DNA of 64,000 nucleotides from Branchiostoma lanceolatum (Eukaryota > Chordata > Leptocardii > Amphioxiformes > Branchiostomatidae), in NCBI RefSeq assembly GCF_035083965.1, contig NC_089724.1, forward strand, positions 28,735,435 to 28,799,434, given 5' to 3'. This document shows positions 1 to 12,748 of the stretch, one piece after another. The position numbers and the translations under genes are program-made. Positions within the stretch are counted from its first letter, which is position 1. Each line of letters starts with the position of its first letter. The notes beneath the pieces are model-generated. The model had not been told where the DNA came from, searched no databases, and was given only the letters and a program-made list of their open reading frames with translations.

Positions 1-229
1 TTCCGCATTATAACCATGGGCATTGAGAGGTTACGTACAATATACGGTTTGTGGAGGAGTGTATCTGAGGCCACAGAAGAGCAAGGACATCTAGCGGTTG
101 ATGTTAACTTGCAGCTACTAGGCTTGCGGAAAACTGCACGCAATTACGTCTGCAAGTCATTGAACAGTGATTTCAAACAGTATAGTGATGTCTGCGATTC
201 GCAGAATGTTAGCCACTGAAGTTGTGAAC

Positions 230-475
230 ATCTCATTACTAAATGTGATCAAAATCACCTAAGATCTAATGTCATCTAATATCCTACAGGATACAATCCA
301 TTCTCAAATATTGCTCCTCAAAGATGTTTTAGAATACACCACGATCATTGTCTCTTGTCATCACCGTTGTCATGATTTTTACAATGGATCTTTTTTGTCA
401 TAGTTGACGGCCTGTGCACATGTCTTCTTTTTCTTCTACATTAGGCAAATTTTCATTCCTTGAATAGAAGACGAT
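230..475 (-). repeat. Dispersed repeat, probable LINE 3' tail
   Basis: This AT-rich stretch resembles 3895-4115 in order and wording, including a conserved block about CCACGA and a CATTCCTT block. The sequence just before it (about 125-190) also resembles 3345-3410. That suggests two diverged copies of one dispersed element. No open frame of note lies in it. The LINE assignment is inference from the tail-like composition. Confidence 0.4.
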
Positions 476-489
476 TAAAAGGAAGTATA

Positions 490-735
490 CGACAGGTCGT
501 GAGTTCGAACCCCGGCCGGGTCATACCAAAGACTCTAAAATGGTACATACTGCTTTCTCTGCTTAGCACTCAGGGAAAGAGTATGGTGGTTAAACACACA
601 GCACTACCAGTGGACTAGCCCCCTGCTGTAGTGACTTGCACAAAGTTGTGTGGCCCAAGGGCTGCCGAAACGGAGATGGGCGCCGCCTTATGTACTGTCT
701 GGTGCGGGAAGGACTTTAACTTTAACTTTAAAAGG
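490..735 (+). mobile_element. tRNA-derived SINE, 5'-truncated copy (type A)
   Basis: A B-box-like GAGTTCGAAC near 500 is followed by a body that matches the fuller copy at 11348-11665: CATACCAAAGACT, TGGTACATACT, CCAGTGGACTAGCCCC and a TTTAACTTTAACTTTA tail. The A-box half is missing here. Family relatedness is seen directly; the polymerase III origin is inferred from the B box. Confidence 0.65.
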
Positions 736-1279
736 AAGTTGTATTCTGTTGGCATTTAGGATGGAGTGGGAAGGGTTGCGGGGAACTTCTGTCAAACTAT
801 CAGGATCTGTTTTTCTTTCTTTCGTTTGTCATTCAGTACCCACCCGCCCCCACAATGTCTCTTGCTAATGTGTCCGCGATAAGAAACAGTGCAATCAGTC
901 AAAAAATTAAAGCTAAAGAAAATCACCAGCTACCCAAAAGGTTGGCACAGGAGGCACGTAGCCGTTTCTCAAAAGTCGTCTGCGCCAGCTGACTTAGAAG
1001 TGAAACTCGGAAAAGTCATATTCTTATATGCTATCGGGGGGGGGGGGGGGGAACTGGCACCTGGAGCTAGAATATATAGGATGGATTACAGGCTCAGACT
1101 CCCATGTCTCATCGAGTGGACGGGAGCAAAGACGTGGGAAGGTCCTGAACTTGTGTGCGGTGTGCCAAAGTCAACGAACGCAACCTGTCTACGCTAGCTG
1201 AAAGACGGTTGGACCGTAAACATTCTTGTATCTGTTGAATGATGTGATGCAGTCCGATTCTCCCTTGTTTTTAGACCTC

Positions 1280-1287
1280 TATAAGAG
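1280..1287 (+). promoter_or_regulatory. Probable TATA box of the collagen-like gene
   Basis: TATAAGAG lies about 80 bases before the ATG at 1362, which would place transcription start near 1310 with a 5' leader of about 50 bases. This is a motif match only. Confidence 0.45.
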
Positions 1288-1361
1288 CAGTTTATAGGCA
1301 GGCCAAAGAAGCCAGCTTCTGCAGATCGCTCACGACCACCACCTTTGAGACCTCAAGCAGG

Positions 1362-2213
1362 ATGAGTGGTGTAACGGCAGTCGTGGTCGCAGTTTCTGCC
1401 CTGTTCTTGTTCTCTATCCGCTTAGCGGTAGCAGAGGAAGGCTCGTGTCCGAAGGAGATGGCAAACAGCAACGTCAACAACATCACTGTGGTGGCTCCGC
1501 CCGGACCGAGGGGGGACACGGGGCCGCCGGGCCCGAGGGGCGTTCGCGGGGAGAGGGGAGAGACGGGCCGCCCGGGCAAGCTGGGACCGCAAGGCTTGGA
1601 GGGCCAGAAGGGTGAGAAAGGAGATCCGGGACAGAAAGGCAGTCAAGGCGCGGAAGGAATCGGCGGTGGAGCTGTATATGTCCGGTGGGGGCGGACGTCG
1701 TGCGACGAGGGTGCGGGCACTGTGACGGTGTACTCTGGCATGGCCGGCGGAGCGTGGTACAGCCACAAGGGCGGAGGAGGCAACTACCTGTGCCTTCCTG
1801 CAGATCCCGAGTGGGGCTGGCACAAAGATGGTCTTGGGGGTAGGACGACCTACATGTACGGCGCAGAGTACGAAATCCCCGCAGATTCGCCGTACGACGC
1901 TGCCCTTCACGACCGCGACGTCCCGTGCGCCGTGTGCCACAGCCTCTCCCGCCGCGCGCAGCTGATGATCCCCGCACGGAAGACCTGCCCGGAAGGATGG
2001 ACGTGGGAGTACGGAGGCTACCTGATGACTGGCCACCACACCCACAGACGCACGGAGTTCGTGTGCATGGACGGGGAGCCTGAGGTGCTACCCGGCGGGG
2101 AGGGGGACCGAAAGGGTGCGCTGTTCTACGTCGTGGAGGCCCGCTGCGGCTCGCTGCCGTGTCCGCCGTACGTGGAGGGGAGAGAGCTGACCTGTGTGGT
2201 GTGCACCGTGTAG
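1362..2213 (+). CDS. Secreted short-chain collagen C4-like protein (spongin-type)
   Basis: An intronless 283-residue protein. A hydrophobic signal peptide (residues about 1-24, ending in LAVA) is followed by a short Cys-containing linker. Residues about 48-101 are 18 uninterrupted Gly-X-Y triplets rich in GPR, GEK and GER. The C-terminal domain (about 103-283) carries the signature of sponge short-chain collagen C4: [11 protein letters not shown] near its start, a YGAEY motif, [32 protein letters not shown], and [17 protein letters not shown] at the end. Similar proteins are known from sponges and other invertebrates, where they act in extracellular matrix. The triplet run is far shorter than in fibrillar collagen, so a small trimeric matrix or secreted protein is likely. 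A TATA-like box lies upstream. The family match is recalled from memory but strong across the whole domain. Confidence 0.92.
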   Translation: MSGVTAVVVAVSALFLFSIRLAVAEEGSCPKEMANSNVNNITVVAPPGPRGDTGPPGPRGVRGERGETGRPGKLGPQGLEGQKGEKGDPGQKGSQGAEGIGGGAVYVRWGRTSCDEGAGTVTVYSGMAGGAWYSHKGGGGNYLCLPADPEWGWHKDGLGGRTTYMYGAEYEIPADSPYDAALHDRDVPCAVCHSLSRRAQLMIPARKTCPEGWTWEYGGYLMTGHHTHRRTEFVCMDGEPEVLPGGEGDRKGALFYVVEARCGSLPCPPYVEGRELTCVVCTV

Positions 2214-4556
2214 ACATCACAAATCAAGAAACTGGACAGTTTTTTTCAAAATGCCAAACGTACATTGCCAATTGTTTAAAGCCTAAGAATCAAACGTGTT
2301 ACTTACTGTGACGTCATCTCATTGGAGGATTACTCATTCCAAGACTGGTGTCGTACAGTCGAAAATTTGGGTACGTCCAATTTTTGTGTTGGAAATTACA
2401 GTCAAAACTTGTTTCAGTTTTACTTACTTCATGTAGTATTAAAGGCACCCATTTTATGAGGCTTGAAAACTTGAAATATTCTAACTGCTGTAATCTTTAT
2501 GAAATTGACATTTAATGCCACTGTTTACCACATTTGCGTGCGGATTTCTTATCAAAAGTGCTCAAAAGCGGCACAAAAATAAGCTACATGGTGATACTTT
2601 AGTTTCACGCGCCTAGTGTAAATAGACCGATACCATAGCCTCACCCACCTACATCAAAACGTACAAATGCAAAATCAAAACACAAAAATGCAAATATTTG
2701 ACGGACATGCAGTCACTCTCTCATTGGTCGAACCGCTAATTGTGATGGACAGTCAGGACCAGTCTATTAGGGCTTGGATTTTCTATCAGTTCTCACCACA
2801 CAACGACATCGTATATTTGCTCCTTTAATGAATGAAGACCTTTATTGCACATTTCTGCCACACTTGGCTAAGTACGGGTCACAACAAAACAAAATACAAG
2901 TACCGTTAACGGATATAAAAGAATATGACTATTATTAGATAAATTCTACTTCTCCTCGCTTTTCAGTTATAGTAGATATAAAAGAACAGACGTGTTTTTC
3001 AATGGGAGGTTTGTCTAGTCGCATTAGGAATATCAATTTTTGTACAGTACATAAATGTGTGAAGTAGGGGGATAGGTTTTCTACAAGCTTATACAGTTCA
3101 TTTCTTTCTTTGGTATATCAATATGAAATGGTATAGTGTTATTGAAACTCACTATGTGTAGGAATGACTAGAAATTGGAGTTCTTTTATTCAAGTTTCAA
3201 GCCTCATTAAAAGCTCTGGATTCCTTTAAGTTTTACATGTGACATGGTGTATGCAATATTTCTGCTATATAGTATAACAACATGTCAAGTTACATAGCTA
3301 ACATAGTTAGTCTGGCACTATCGTAGAGACTAGCAGATTCCAGACTTTCTTGAACTGCAATTACGTCTGAAAGCCATTGAACTAACTGCGCTTTGAAACA
3401 GTGTGGGGAAGGCTGTGAAATTAGAATACGAATCTTTTAGAGGCAACCAAAGCAATATTAGGGCCCAAAATATGGAAGAAAAAAACGCTGACATCTTTAT
3501 GGTAGTGACAGTTACTTACACTATTTAATCATTTAGCACATTTGCGTAATGCTTTGAGCATTTCAAAACCGCGCAAAAACTTGCCGTACGGTGATTTCCT
3601 TAGTTTCGCGAGCCTGCAAAACCCTGGCGACGATTTTCAGTGAGTTCTCACATCACAACGTCGTATTTTTGCATGATGGACGTCGCTATACATTGTGATA
3701 GTGTTGTTTGAACTAATCATGTAAAAATGACTACATAAATTGATTTTCAAAATCCGATTTGCGGGCCCTAATATTACTTGGGTTTCCTTTAATGCTAATT
3801 GCTCATTGAGATCAAAAGCAGCCAATGCAAAGATAATGATGATATGTTTATTGTAAGGTTAATTGCAAGCACATGATACATGGTTATAATGGATGATAGT
3901 CATATCTAATCTTTTCTAATGTCCTGCAGGCTAGGACACCATTCACTCTCGTGTTGCTAGAAGTACATAAAATGTTTTGCAATGTACCACGACCACCGTC
4001 ACTCAGCTTCTTTTGACGTTTTACAAATCTGTGATATTTGACTTGTCCACTGTGCAGCTTTTCTAGTCATACATTTGACAATGTTTCATTCCTTAAATGA
4101 TATTCTGCTGACTTTCAGGAATGATTGGGATGGGTTGATCATTCGAGCCTTGATCCTTGAGAAAGCCACACACAGGCGAAACATGTCGGTGTGGGGTGGA
4201 ATAAAGTTCTAAACGGGAACTATACGCGGCTACAGCCTCTTTTCTGAAGATGTGGTGTGAGTATGTATGGTTGACTTGAGGTTGCCCACTACTACTGCCT
4301 ATTTCTTTCTAGTGTTGTTTGCCATAGTAACGACATACCGTCGTTCATGCATTTAAAGTGATGATTTCATATAACAAAGTCGTCCTTTGCAATTAATCAT
4401 ACATATTTCTGATGTTTAAAAAAAAGAGGCAAATTAAGGTAAATATGCTTAATAACGACCCTGATTCGTCCATTTGACGACGTTGCTATTGCCTTATTAT
4501 GAAAGACATGGCTATCTATAATGAAAGCTCATCTGTGTTGGTAGTAATCATAATAC
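2214..4556. other. Intergenic, repeat-rich, no gene seen
   Basis: No coding exon was recognised. At 2826-2890 a minus-strand LINE-tail-like block resembles the reverse complement of 31690-31760 (AATGAATGAAGACCTTTATT). A second dispersed repeat lies at about 3840-4115, like 230-475. The block at about 4150-4215 (GAAACATGTCGG, GGAATAAAG) also looks like a repeat. Confidence 0.5.
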
Positions 4557-5105
4557 GCTCAACTTTCTTCCAACACTAAGGTATTCACGGATCGAATTTT
4601 CGACGACCACTGTAACCGGGCCATACCGTTTCACTGGACAAAGTCAGAGTACTGGACACTGAGCGGGAGTTTTTTTAATGAGAGGTATAAAGGAGGGCCA
4701 TATACATCAGGGCACTCCAGCCATCACTCAACTAGAGACAATGGGCGTTATAAACTGGTAGGTACGACCAATTGCTGACGTCACGTATCCACCATGACAC
4801 GTGTCAATAAAGTCACGTGTCTGTAACTCTCGCGAGTTAACGTTTGGCAGTGATTGGTCATTATTGATCCTGAAGACGTTTTATTGGTTTATTGGTCAGA
4901 AATTACCAGTGCAATTTCAGCCGGTGCTGAATTGCTGCAGGGTTTGCAATCACATAATACACAACAGATACATATTTGCTCCACACTTGCACTTTGTGGA
5001 ATTGTCGCTAGGGTCTGGGAGGCTGCCATTCGGCGCCTGCAGGTGACAGTGGTCGTCGAAAATTCGATCCGTGAATACCTTAGTGTTGGAAGAAAGTTAA
5101 GCATT
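4557..5105. repeat. Inverted repeat around a SINE tail fragment
   Basis: About 55 bases at 4560-4615 (TTTCTTCCAACACTAAGG onward) recur almost perfectly as the reverse complement at 5046-5100. Between them, 4860-5060 is a minus-strand fragment related to the SINE tail at 21420-21600 (GCGCCGAATGGCAGCC, CAAGTGTGGA, AATTTCTGACCAAT). This could be an inverted duplication of SINE sequence or a fold-back element. AATAAA on the minus strand at about 4880-4895 could serve as the creatinase poly(A) signal. Confidence 0.6.
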
Positions 5106-5119
5106 GTATTGTGAGATGG

Positions 5120-5842
5120 CTATTTTATTTTGATGATGTTGTGTTCGGGACCCAGGGGGAAGCCTGTGATGTTCTCCGCCCCGTCTTCCGTCACCACAAG
5201 GATGTCGTGCTCACGGTACCCGCCCGCTCCCGGCATGCCCTCGGGAATCGTGATCATCGGCTCCATGGACATGACCATCCCGGGCTCGAGAACGGTCGGG
5301 ATGTCCTCACGGAGCTCCAAATCTGGCAACGAGAACAGAAAAAAGAAGACTCAGAAGGATTTTCTAGATCTTTGAATTTTTTTCGATTCTATTGGAATTG
5401 CAACAGTGCAATACACGTGGGGCACAAGCAGCTATTTACACTTGGGTGGAGTGGGGAAGGTCGTGTAAAGTGCCCTTTTCCCAAGGGCACAAGATCGGTG
5501 GATTCGAACCCGGGACCCCTGGGTTCTGAGTTGAAAATCCTGCCGTTACGCCACACGACCCTACTCTAGTCAAGAGTCGCGCTTCATTCAGAGTGAACGT
5601 GAACCCAAATGTTATCCCAAAATCCCAAACCGGTTCCCATTAACTCTATTGTTATAGTGACTTCGCACCAAGTCTATCTTTATCAATGCGCAGATTCCAA
5701 TGTTATTGTTTTAAATTCATAGGCTCATGCAAAAAAAACTTCAGTATTCAGTAGACCTACCCAAATACTAATTAAATATCATCACAGTCAGTCCAGAAGT
5801 ACTTAAGTCATGATTACCACAAATATCCGGAAGCACACAAAT

Positions 5843-5902
<60 letters not shown>

Positions 5903-5910
5903 ACACACAT

Positions 5911-5945
<35 letters not shown>

Positions 5946-8900
5946 TACAAGCATACACACACACACAACTGCACACACACAAACACACACAAAAATACAC
6001 ACACACATACACACACACACAAACACGCACCAATACACACACACACACACACGCATACATACATACACAAATGCACACACACACACACACACACAAATAC
6101 ACACACACTAAAAACAACACCTCCATTTTCAGGCAACAATCATTATCACCGACCTGCTTCCCTGCCGTAGTAAGTGCACATGACGCCGAAGGAGTGTCCG
6201 TAGCCGATAGGGTGGTACTCCAGCAGCCCCTGTTCCCGGTACATCTCGTTCAGCTCTTTAGCGATGTCACAGCAGCGTGCTCCCGGCCGGATGAGCTCCA
6301 GACCCCGCCGATGTACCTGGTAGTCACCGGGGTGGGAACAACGGTAGAGAAGTGAGACTTAACAGGTATGTTTTTTGTGGGTTGTGTTCAGCACCAAGGA
6401 CAGGTATTTTGCGTGCGTTTATGTTGTTCAACACCAAGAACAGGCACGCTGACCTATGTGATCACAGTATCCATCACAGAATGAATAATATGTCTATATT
6501 CTTTGGCAAACGAAGGCAAGTCACTGAAAGGACCGACCGTCGACAGAGCTCTATGACCGTCAGTCTTTTTCAATTCACAAGACAGTTGTCGAACACGTGT
6601 TTACGAAACATCATGCCACGATTGTCCCAAGACTGGTCCAAATTAAGTCAAAGTCAATGATTTCCCCCCAATTTTCTATTGATGAAACACACAAAAAGGA
6701 ACGCACAAGGACAAGATGACGACGAGCTCACGTCGAAAAAATCATATAAGCGTCTCCACAATACAAAAACGTACACTTTGTCTAATGATAAAATTTCATC
6801 AGGTTGCTTGGTAAGTACTGAATAGAAAGGCTCCTTGTACAAAGCCAAGTGTTTCATTAAACCAATGTTTCGGTGACCGTCTGTCATTTTCCTCAGGACG
6901 AATATTCTGACTGGTTTACATCGCATACTTTACCTTTGGGCCGCATCTATAAGCAGCGACGCCTATGCTGCAGTGCAATGTGAACCAGTCAGAATTGCCA
7001 TGAGGAAGGTGACAGACGGTCATCGAAACGCACCCTCATTAAATCAGGACCCTATTGCTCCACGTTGGCTCTAGCGAAGGGACCCTGATCTTCAGAGCCG
7101 TTAGACATGGTTCTGGCGACGTCACCACCAAAACAGCTTCAGCCAATCAGAGGGTTTGCTTCCCCTCATCTGGCGCAGATGCGAAAAGAAAGCTGGGAAG
7201 CTATCAACCAATCAGGTTACGTCTCACATCGCCAAATAATGATAGCTCATTAATTATTCATCAGCAACTGTCAGTATCGGCGGCAGAACCATGTCTACCG
7301 GCGCTGAAGATCAGGGCCCCTTCGCGAGAGCCAACGTGGAGCGATAGGGGTCCTGATTTAATGAGGGTGCCGAAACGTTGATAGAGTATAACACTTCGTT
7401 GTGTGCAAAGAGATTTTCAATTCGATTAATTCCAATGTTGTAAACCCAGCTGTCCTATGACGAATATGACAGGTTACAGGTTGTTTCGCTACATTTCAGT
7501 TCGCTACAGTACTTTTCGCTACATGACATGTCGTTTCGCTACATGGTACAAAGTTATTTCGCTACATGGTACAAGTTGTTTCGCTACATGCTCAGTTGTT
7601 TTGCTACATTTGAATGTTATTTCTCCAGATAGTCTAGTAACATTAGAAATGATTTTACTACGAACACGTATTGTCAATGAATGGAATCGGAAACCCGCGG
7701 AAAATTTATCCTCCGCATGAAGGTGTGAGCCCGATGATTTTCATACGGAGGGCGCTCACGTTCCATACAGCGTACCAGGGTAGGGAAATGTCAACTTACC
7801 CAAGGACTGACTCTCCCGGTCACTTATTCCTTTTTTCGCCTAAGTCTAAAGCCCTGGATGGCTAAAAGACATGCTGGCAGAAACAGGCCCACGCTTATGT
7901 GTACCATGTAGCAAAAGAACTTTGTGCCATGTGGCGAAACAACTTATGCCTTGTAGCTAAACGACTGTAGTGAACTGACAATGTAGCAAAACAACCGGTT
8001 ACCATATGACATGATCAGATGGCGATGTGTGGTGCGTACCTAAACCAGAGTTTAGGTTTAGGTTCGGAGTCGAGTCCAGAGGTTAAGGTTCAGGTTCAGA
8101 TTTGAAAGTCCGGACTTGAACCAATGGAATATGTGTGCTACGAATATTTTTTCCTGTTTCATGTAAAATTGTATATCGGCATATATTTTACATGCAATTT
8201 GAGAACTATAATATGCGGAATTATATACAGTCAGTAATTAATGCAGAAGTTTAGTTATAAACACAAAACAACAGTGTTTTCATATTTTTCCAGTGCAAAT
8301 TTCACGATCTAAGGAAGCTTTAAGATGGTTTCAATCAAAACGGAGTGTAAAAGCGGGAGATTTTTGCAAGTCCGGACTTGATTCCAGATGTCTAGGTTTT
8401 TTTGGACTTTTGGTTAGGAACAGGTCCGGGACAGGTCTTAGGTACGCATCACCATTGGCGACTAGCCTTACTTGACAGTTTTTCTCCCACAGGGCGAGGT
8501 GGGCGTCAGAGGCGTGGTTCAGGAATGCCGTCCTCTCCAGGGCAGTGTAGTACCTGGAATGTAAGGATAGAGATGTCAACAGGAATTACATCATGTCAAC
8601 AGTGTTTGATTTGATTTGATTTATTTGCACATTTTAAAATCAGTTTGTAGTACATAATAGAAAAGAATAGAACAAAAAATACACGTGCTTGGGGAAGAAA
8701 AAAAGCCATGATGGCTTATACGAGGTCTTCCCCCATCTAAATTAACAAAAATAACATAAATCTAACAATTTATAACATAATTATAGTAGTAAATGATAAC
8801 AATAACAATATGACAACAAATAAGACAATAATAATAGTAACAAAATGATGACAAAAATAATAATTGATTGCATATAAAAATTATATATTAATCATAGCAT

Positions 8901-11900
8901 AACTCAATACTGAAACTATACAGATTAACACACAGTCCATAGCAGTTAACGAAACATAGCAAATAAGTGTAAGGTGAAAAAAATGAAATTCAACCTTGCT
9001 CCCCAAGCATAGGAGTGGGTCCGGCTGGGTTTCGACGTGTTTTTAGGCGGTTTTGTCCGGCTTTCTATTTTGTCCCGTTTATTTATGGTCAGACGTCGTG
9101 TCGACCGAACTTCCTTACAAAATGTTTAAACCGATCAATATCAAGTCAACGTTGTCACTTGAAAATAAACGTGAAACAAGTTTAGAGTCATACCCAGCAA
9201 TCATGGGGAAGACGTTGAGTGACAGGATGTCCCCACTGCGCACGCGCCGTGACGTCAAAGGGTTGTGTGCCCCGTCAGTGTTGATCCCTGAATTGATCCA
9301 AGCCCAAGCTGGAGAAAGAGAGAGAAGGGAATAAACATTAATGATATACCCAAAAACTTTGCATGATACCTTGGCTGACACGGCTAGGTTCAACCAGCCA
9401 ATATGGAGGCCGTGACGTCATAAGCAGCCAACACCATATAAGGAAGTAATTTTGTACTGACTGTTCATGAGTTCGCCATGCGGGTAGGTCCTGGCCACTT
9501 CATCGATCATGGTGTTTTTAGCGTGGATCGCCAGCTTGTACTCAGGCACACCCTCCTCTAGCGCCTCCACCACAGCCCACCCGGCCAGGTCAGCTATACG
9601 TGCGCCCTCTCTGTTCCAATCCCGCAGAGGAATGGACCACAGATACAGGGATATGGAGAAGAGTAGGAAAGAAACCGACAGAAACAATAAAGGAACAGAA
9701 ACAATAAAGACACGCTCTTATTTGTTTCAAGAAGCTTTGGGATTTACCTTTTGAGAAGCTTGTCTCCAAAATTAACAAATATATCTCATACTATTAGGAT
9801 ACATTATTTTGATCTTATTGTACTTTTGTAGATACAACAAAGTTGTCAGAATCATGACGATGCATAAAAAAATAAGTTGGACATACACACCTGATAAGCG
9901 CGATCTCTTCGTCCGATTTCTTCATGCGCAGGCGCATAGCGGGCTTCGCTATGTCTATTTTCTGCATGTCGGGTACGGCCTGGTTCAGCTTGGTGAAGCC
10001 ATCTAGCGTCATGTGGTCGAACTCCACACCAAGCGTCATGAGGCCTCGGTCCGCTAGCTCTCTTTGGACCGCGTGGTAGAAGTTGTCGGGCACCCAGTCG
10101 GTGTACAAGACGTTCTCGCCTATCTGTGTCCGTCTCCAGGGTTGGCCGCCGTCAACGGCTGCAAGGTGTCAAAAGGAAAAACAAGCCGGCTTTAAATGTG
10201 AAAACTGAAAATGTTTCGAGCCCACCGGATGTGAACGAAATACATTTTTCGTAGTTTTTAGCGAAGCTTCAGGAGCGAGCTTAATAGTATGTTTTAGGCC
10301 CGTTTCACCAGAATTCCCAGAATCTTACAGGAATCCGTCCGTGGACGCCGCTTGTCACTCTATACCTTGTTAGTAAGGCCTGGCATTCCGGCAAGAATTC
10401 CCAGAATTTTACAGGAATCCGTCCGTGGACGCCGCCTGTCACTCTATACCTTGTTAGTAAGGCCTGGCATTCCGGCAAGAATTCCCAGAATTTTACAGGA
10501 ATCCGTCCGTGGACGCCGCTTGTCACTCTATACCTTGTTAGTAAGGCCTGGCATTCCGGCAAGAATTCCCAGAATTTTACAGGAATCCGTCCGTGGACGC
10601 CGCTTGTCACTCTATACCTTGTTAGTAAGGCCTGGCATTCCGGCAAGAATTCCCAGAATTTTACAGGAATCCGTCCGTGGACGCCGCTTGTCACTCTATA
10701 CCTTGTTAGTAAGGCCTGGCATTCCGGCAAGAATTCCCAGAATTTTACAGGAATCCGTCCGTGGACGCCGCCTGTCACTCTATACCTTGTTAGTAAGGTC
10801 TGCCATTCCTGCACAGATGACCTACTTACGTGGTGTCCGGCCTATTTCGTACTATTGGGAGCGTGTCAGGGGGTTACACGGAATCTAGCTAGTGTTCTTG
10901 TTTCGAAAAGGGTTTAAAACCCACCCCAGTTGATTTATTATCACAAGAACTTGTTTAATATTATCATGGCAGAACTAAAGAGTGCTACGTTGGTACTTTC
11001 TTTACAGTGGAGTAAGATCAACCCAGACACCTTCGCTATGGCAATAATTCTTAATTGCCACGCTAATTTTTTTGTTTTCTGTTTTAACGTTTTTAGGGAA
11101 CAGTTGGGTGGTGGGAGGTGATCACTTTATGACTATCTATCAATAAGCGGATAATCACTGCTACATTTTGTACTTGCAACTAACTGCCTGGTCCTGGTCT
11201 ACCTTTAGACTCTATGTTATAGTCCCAAATGTTGCGTAGGTACGCTGTATGTAATTACTAAAACACTAAAGATTAGTGATGTATACCTGTGTAGATAGAC
11301 TTTGATGACATGCGGTATACAAATCCAAATTTTCGCCAAGAAATCGAAATTTACGCCCTGTGGTGTAGTGGTCTGCGCTTCTGTTACTTACCACATCTGG
11401 CTCTGATTACTTGAAACCAGAAGGCCCGAGTTCAACTCCCGGGTAGGACACCTCTGAACAAGAGGCGCATCGAGTCATACCAAAGACTTTCATAAAAATG
11501 GTACATACTTATGAAACAGTATGGAAGTTAAACACACTCCACTGCCAGTGGACTAGCCCCTGCTACAGTGATTGCACCACAGTGGCCCAGGGCTATGAAA
11601 CGGGGATGGGCACCGCCCTATTCACTTTATGGTGTGGGAGGATTTTAACTTTTAACCTAACCATCCAGTATGGCGGACAATGCTTACGTCACGGTCACGT
11701 GAGTGCCAACACCTGCGGTGGGAAAACCGGATGTGACGTACCTGCGGATATGGAGAGCACTTTGTCCATGGTGACGACCAGCCCGTAAGGCCTGCCGAAT
11801 GCAGTGTGCAGAAAGTCGCCGTAGTAGTTGATGTTGTGGTATGACGTGAAGAGGGCAGCGTCTATGTTACTGCTGACCATGAGAGTACGCAGCTGGTTCA

Positions 11901-12684
11901 GCCTCCGCTGGAGTTCATCCACTGAGAAATTCGGCTGGACCTGCAGGACAGTTAAGCCGGCGTCACAATTCATGTGAGCGTTGGTCGACTTTGTATATCA
12001 CCCGAAGCTCGCCGAATTTCAAAATCGCCCGAGCGTCGACCGTATTTTCCATTGAAAATCTCGGGTGACGTCCGTCGAACACTAAAAACTACACTGAAAA
12101 TCCCCCATGAGATGGTACCATTTCTTGTACATGCCAAACATGGACGAAGTCAGAATCGACTAACCTGGTAAAAGGCCAATATTTGGATCAACTTTGATTT
12201 CTAAAAATCGCCCGAAGCCCGCGTAATCGACAGGAAGTCGGCCGTACTTCGGCCGAAAATGCACATTCAGCTGAGCTGAATTTCTTATTTGTGACGGGGG
12301 CTTAAGGACATATCATATTCATAGGCCCGATTTACACACGTGTTTTTTACACACGCAAAAACATCAGCCTCTCATTGAAGTTAGGAGGGATATGATTCTC
12401 CATACTTTAGATTACATTCCAAGACTCTATGTCATGTGATCGAAACGTTTCAATGTGTAGCTGTTTTAGATATGCCCATGGATCACTCTCCGTTTAAGGA
12501 ATTTCAATAAGCCGTTGTAGACGTCACCTTTTGGCCGTTTCGCATTTCCAAGAGCCGAGCTGTGAAGTCGATCTTCGGCTGGGAACCTGTTGTACATACA
12601 GCAAGGAAAATCTCAAATGAATCTCTGTGTCTCTGATTCTGTCGCATTCTGTCATACAAACACACAAATACACATACACACACA

Positions 12685-12748
<64 letters not shown>

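Noticed and set aside
1422-2220. Antisense frames of 207 and 245 codons opposite the collagen gene
   Set aside because: Shadow frames caused by GC-rich Gly-X-Y codons; no domain and no splice or promoter signals.
5768-6355. Long Cys/Val- or His/Thr-repeat open frames over the CA repeats (also 12504-13572)
   Set aside because: They are translations of (CA)n in all frames, with no start context or domain.
10305-10888. CRISPR-like array at the 84-bp repeat
   Set aside because: Units are contiguous near-identical copies with no unique spacers, and the context is eukaryotic.
11943-11973. An ATG (MNCDAG) immediately before creatinase exon 3 as the true start
   Set aside because: That sequence lies inside the TTAA MITE. 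Exons 2 and 1 upstream restore the conserved RNGQK block in phase.
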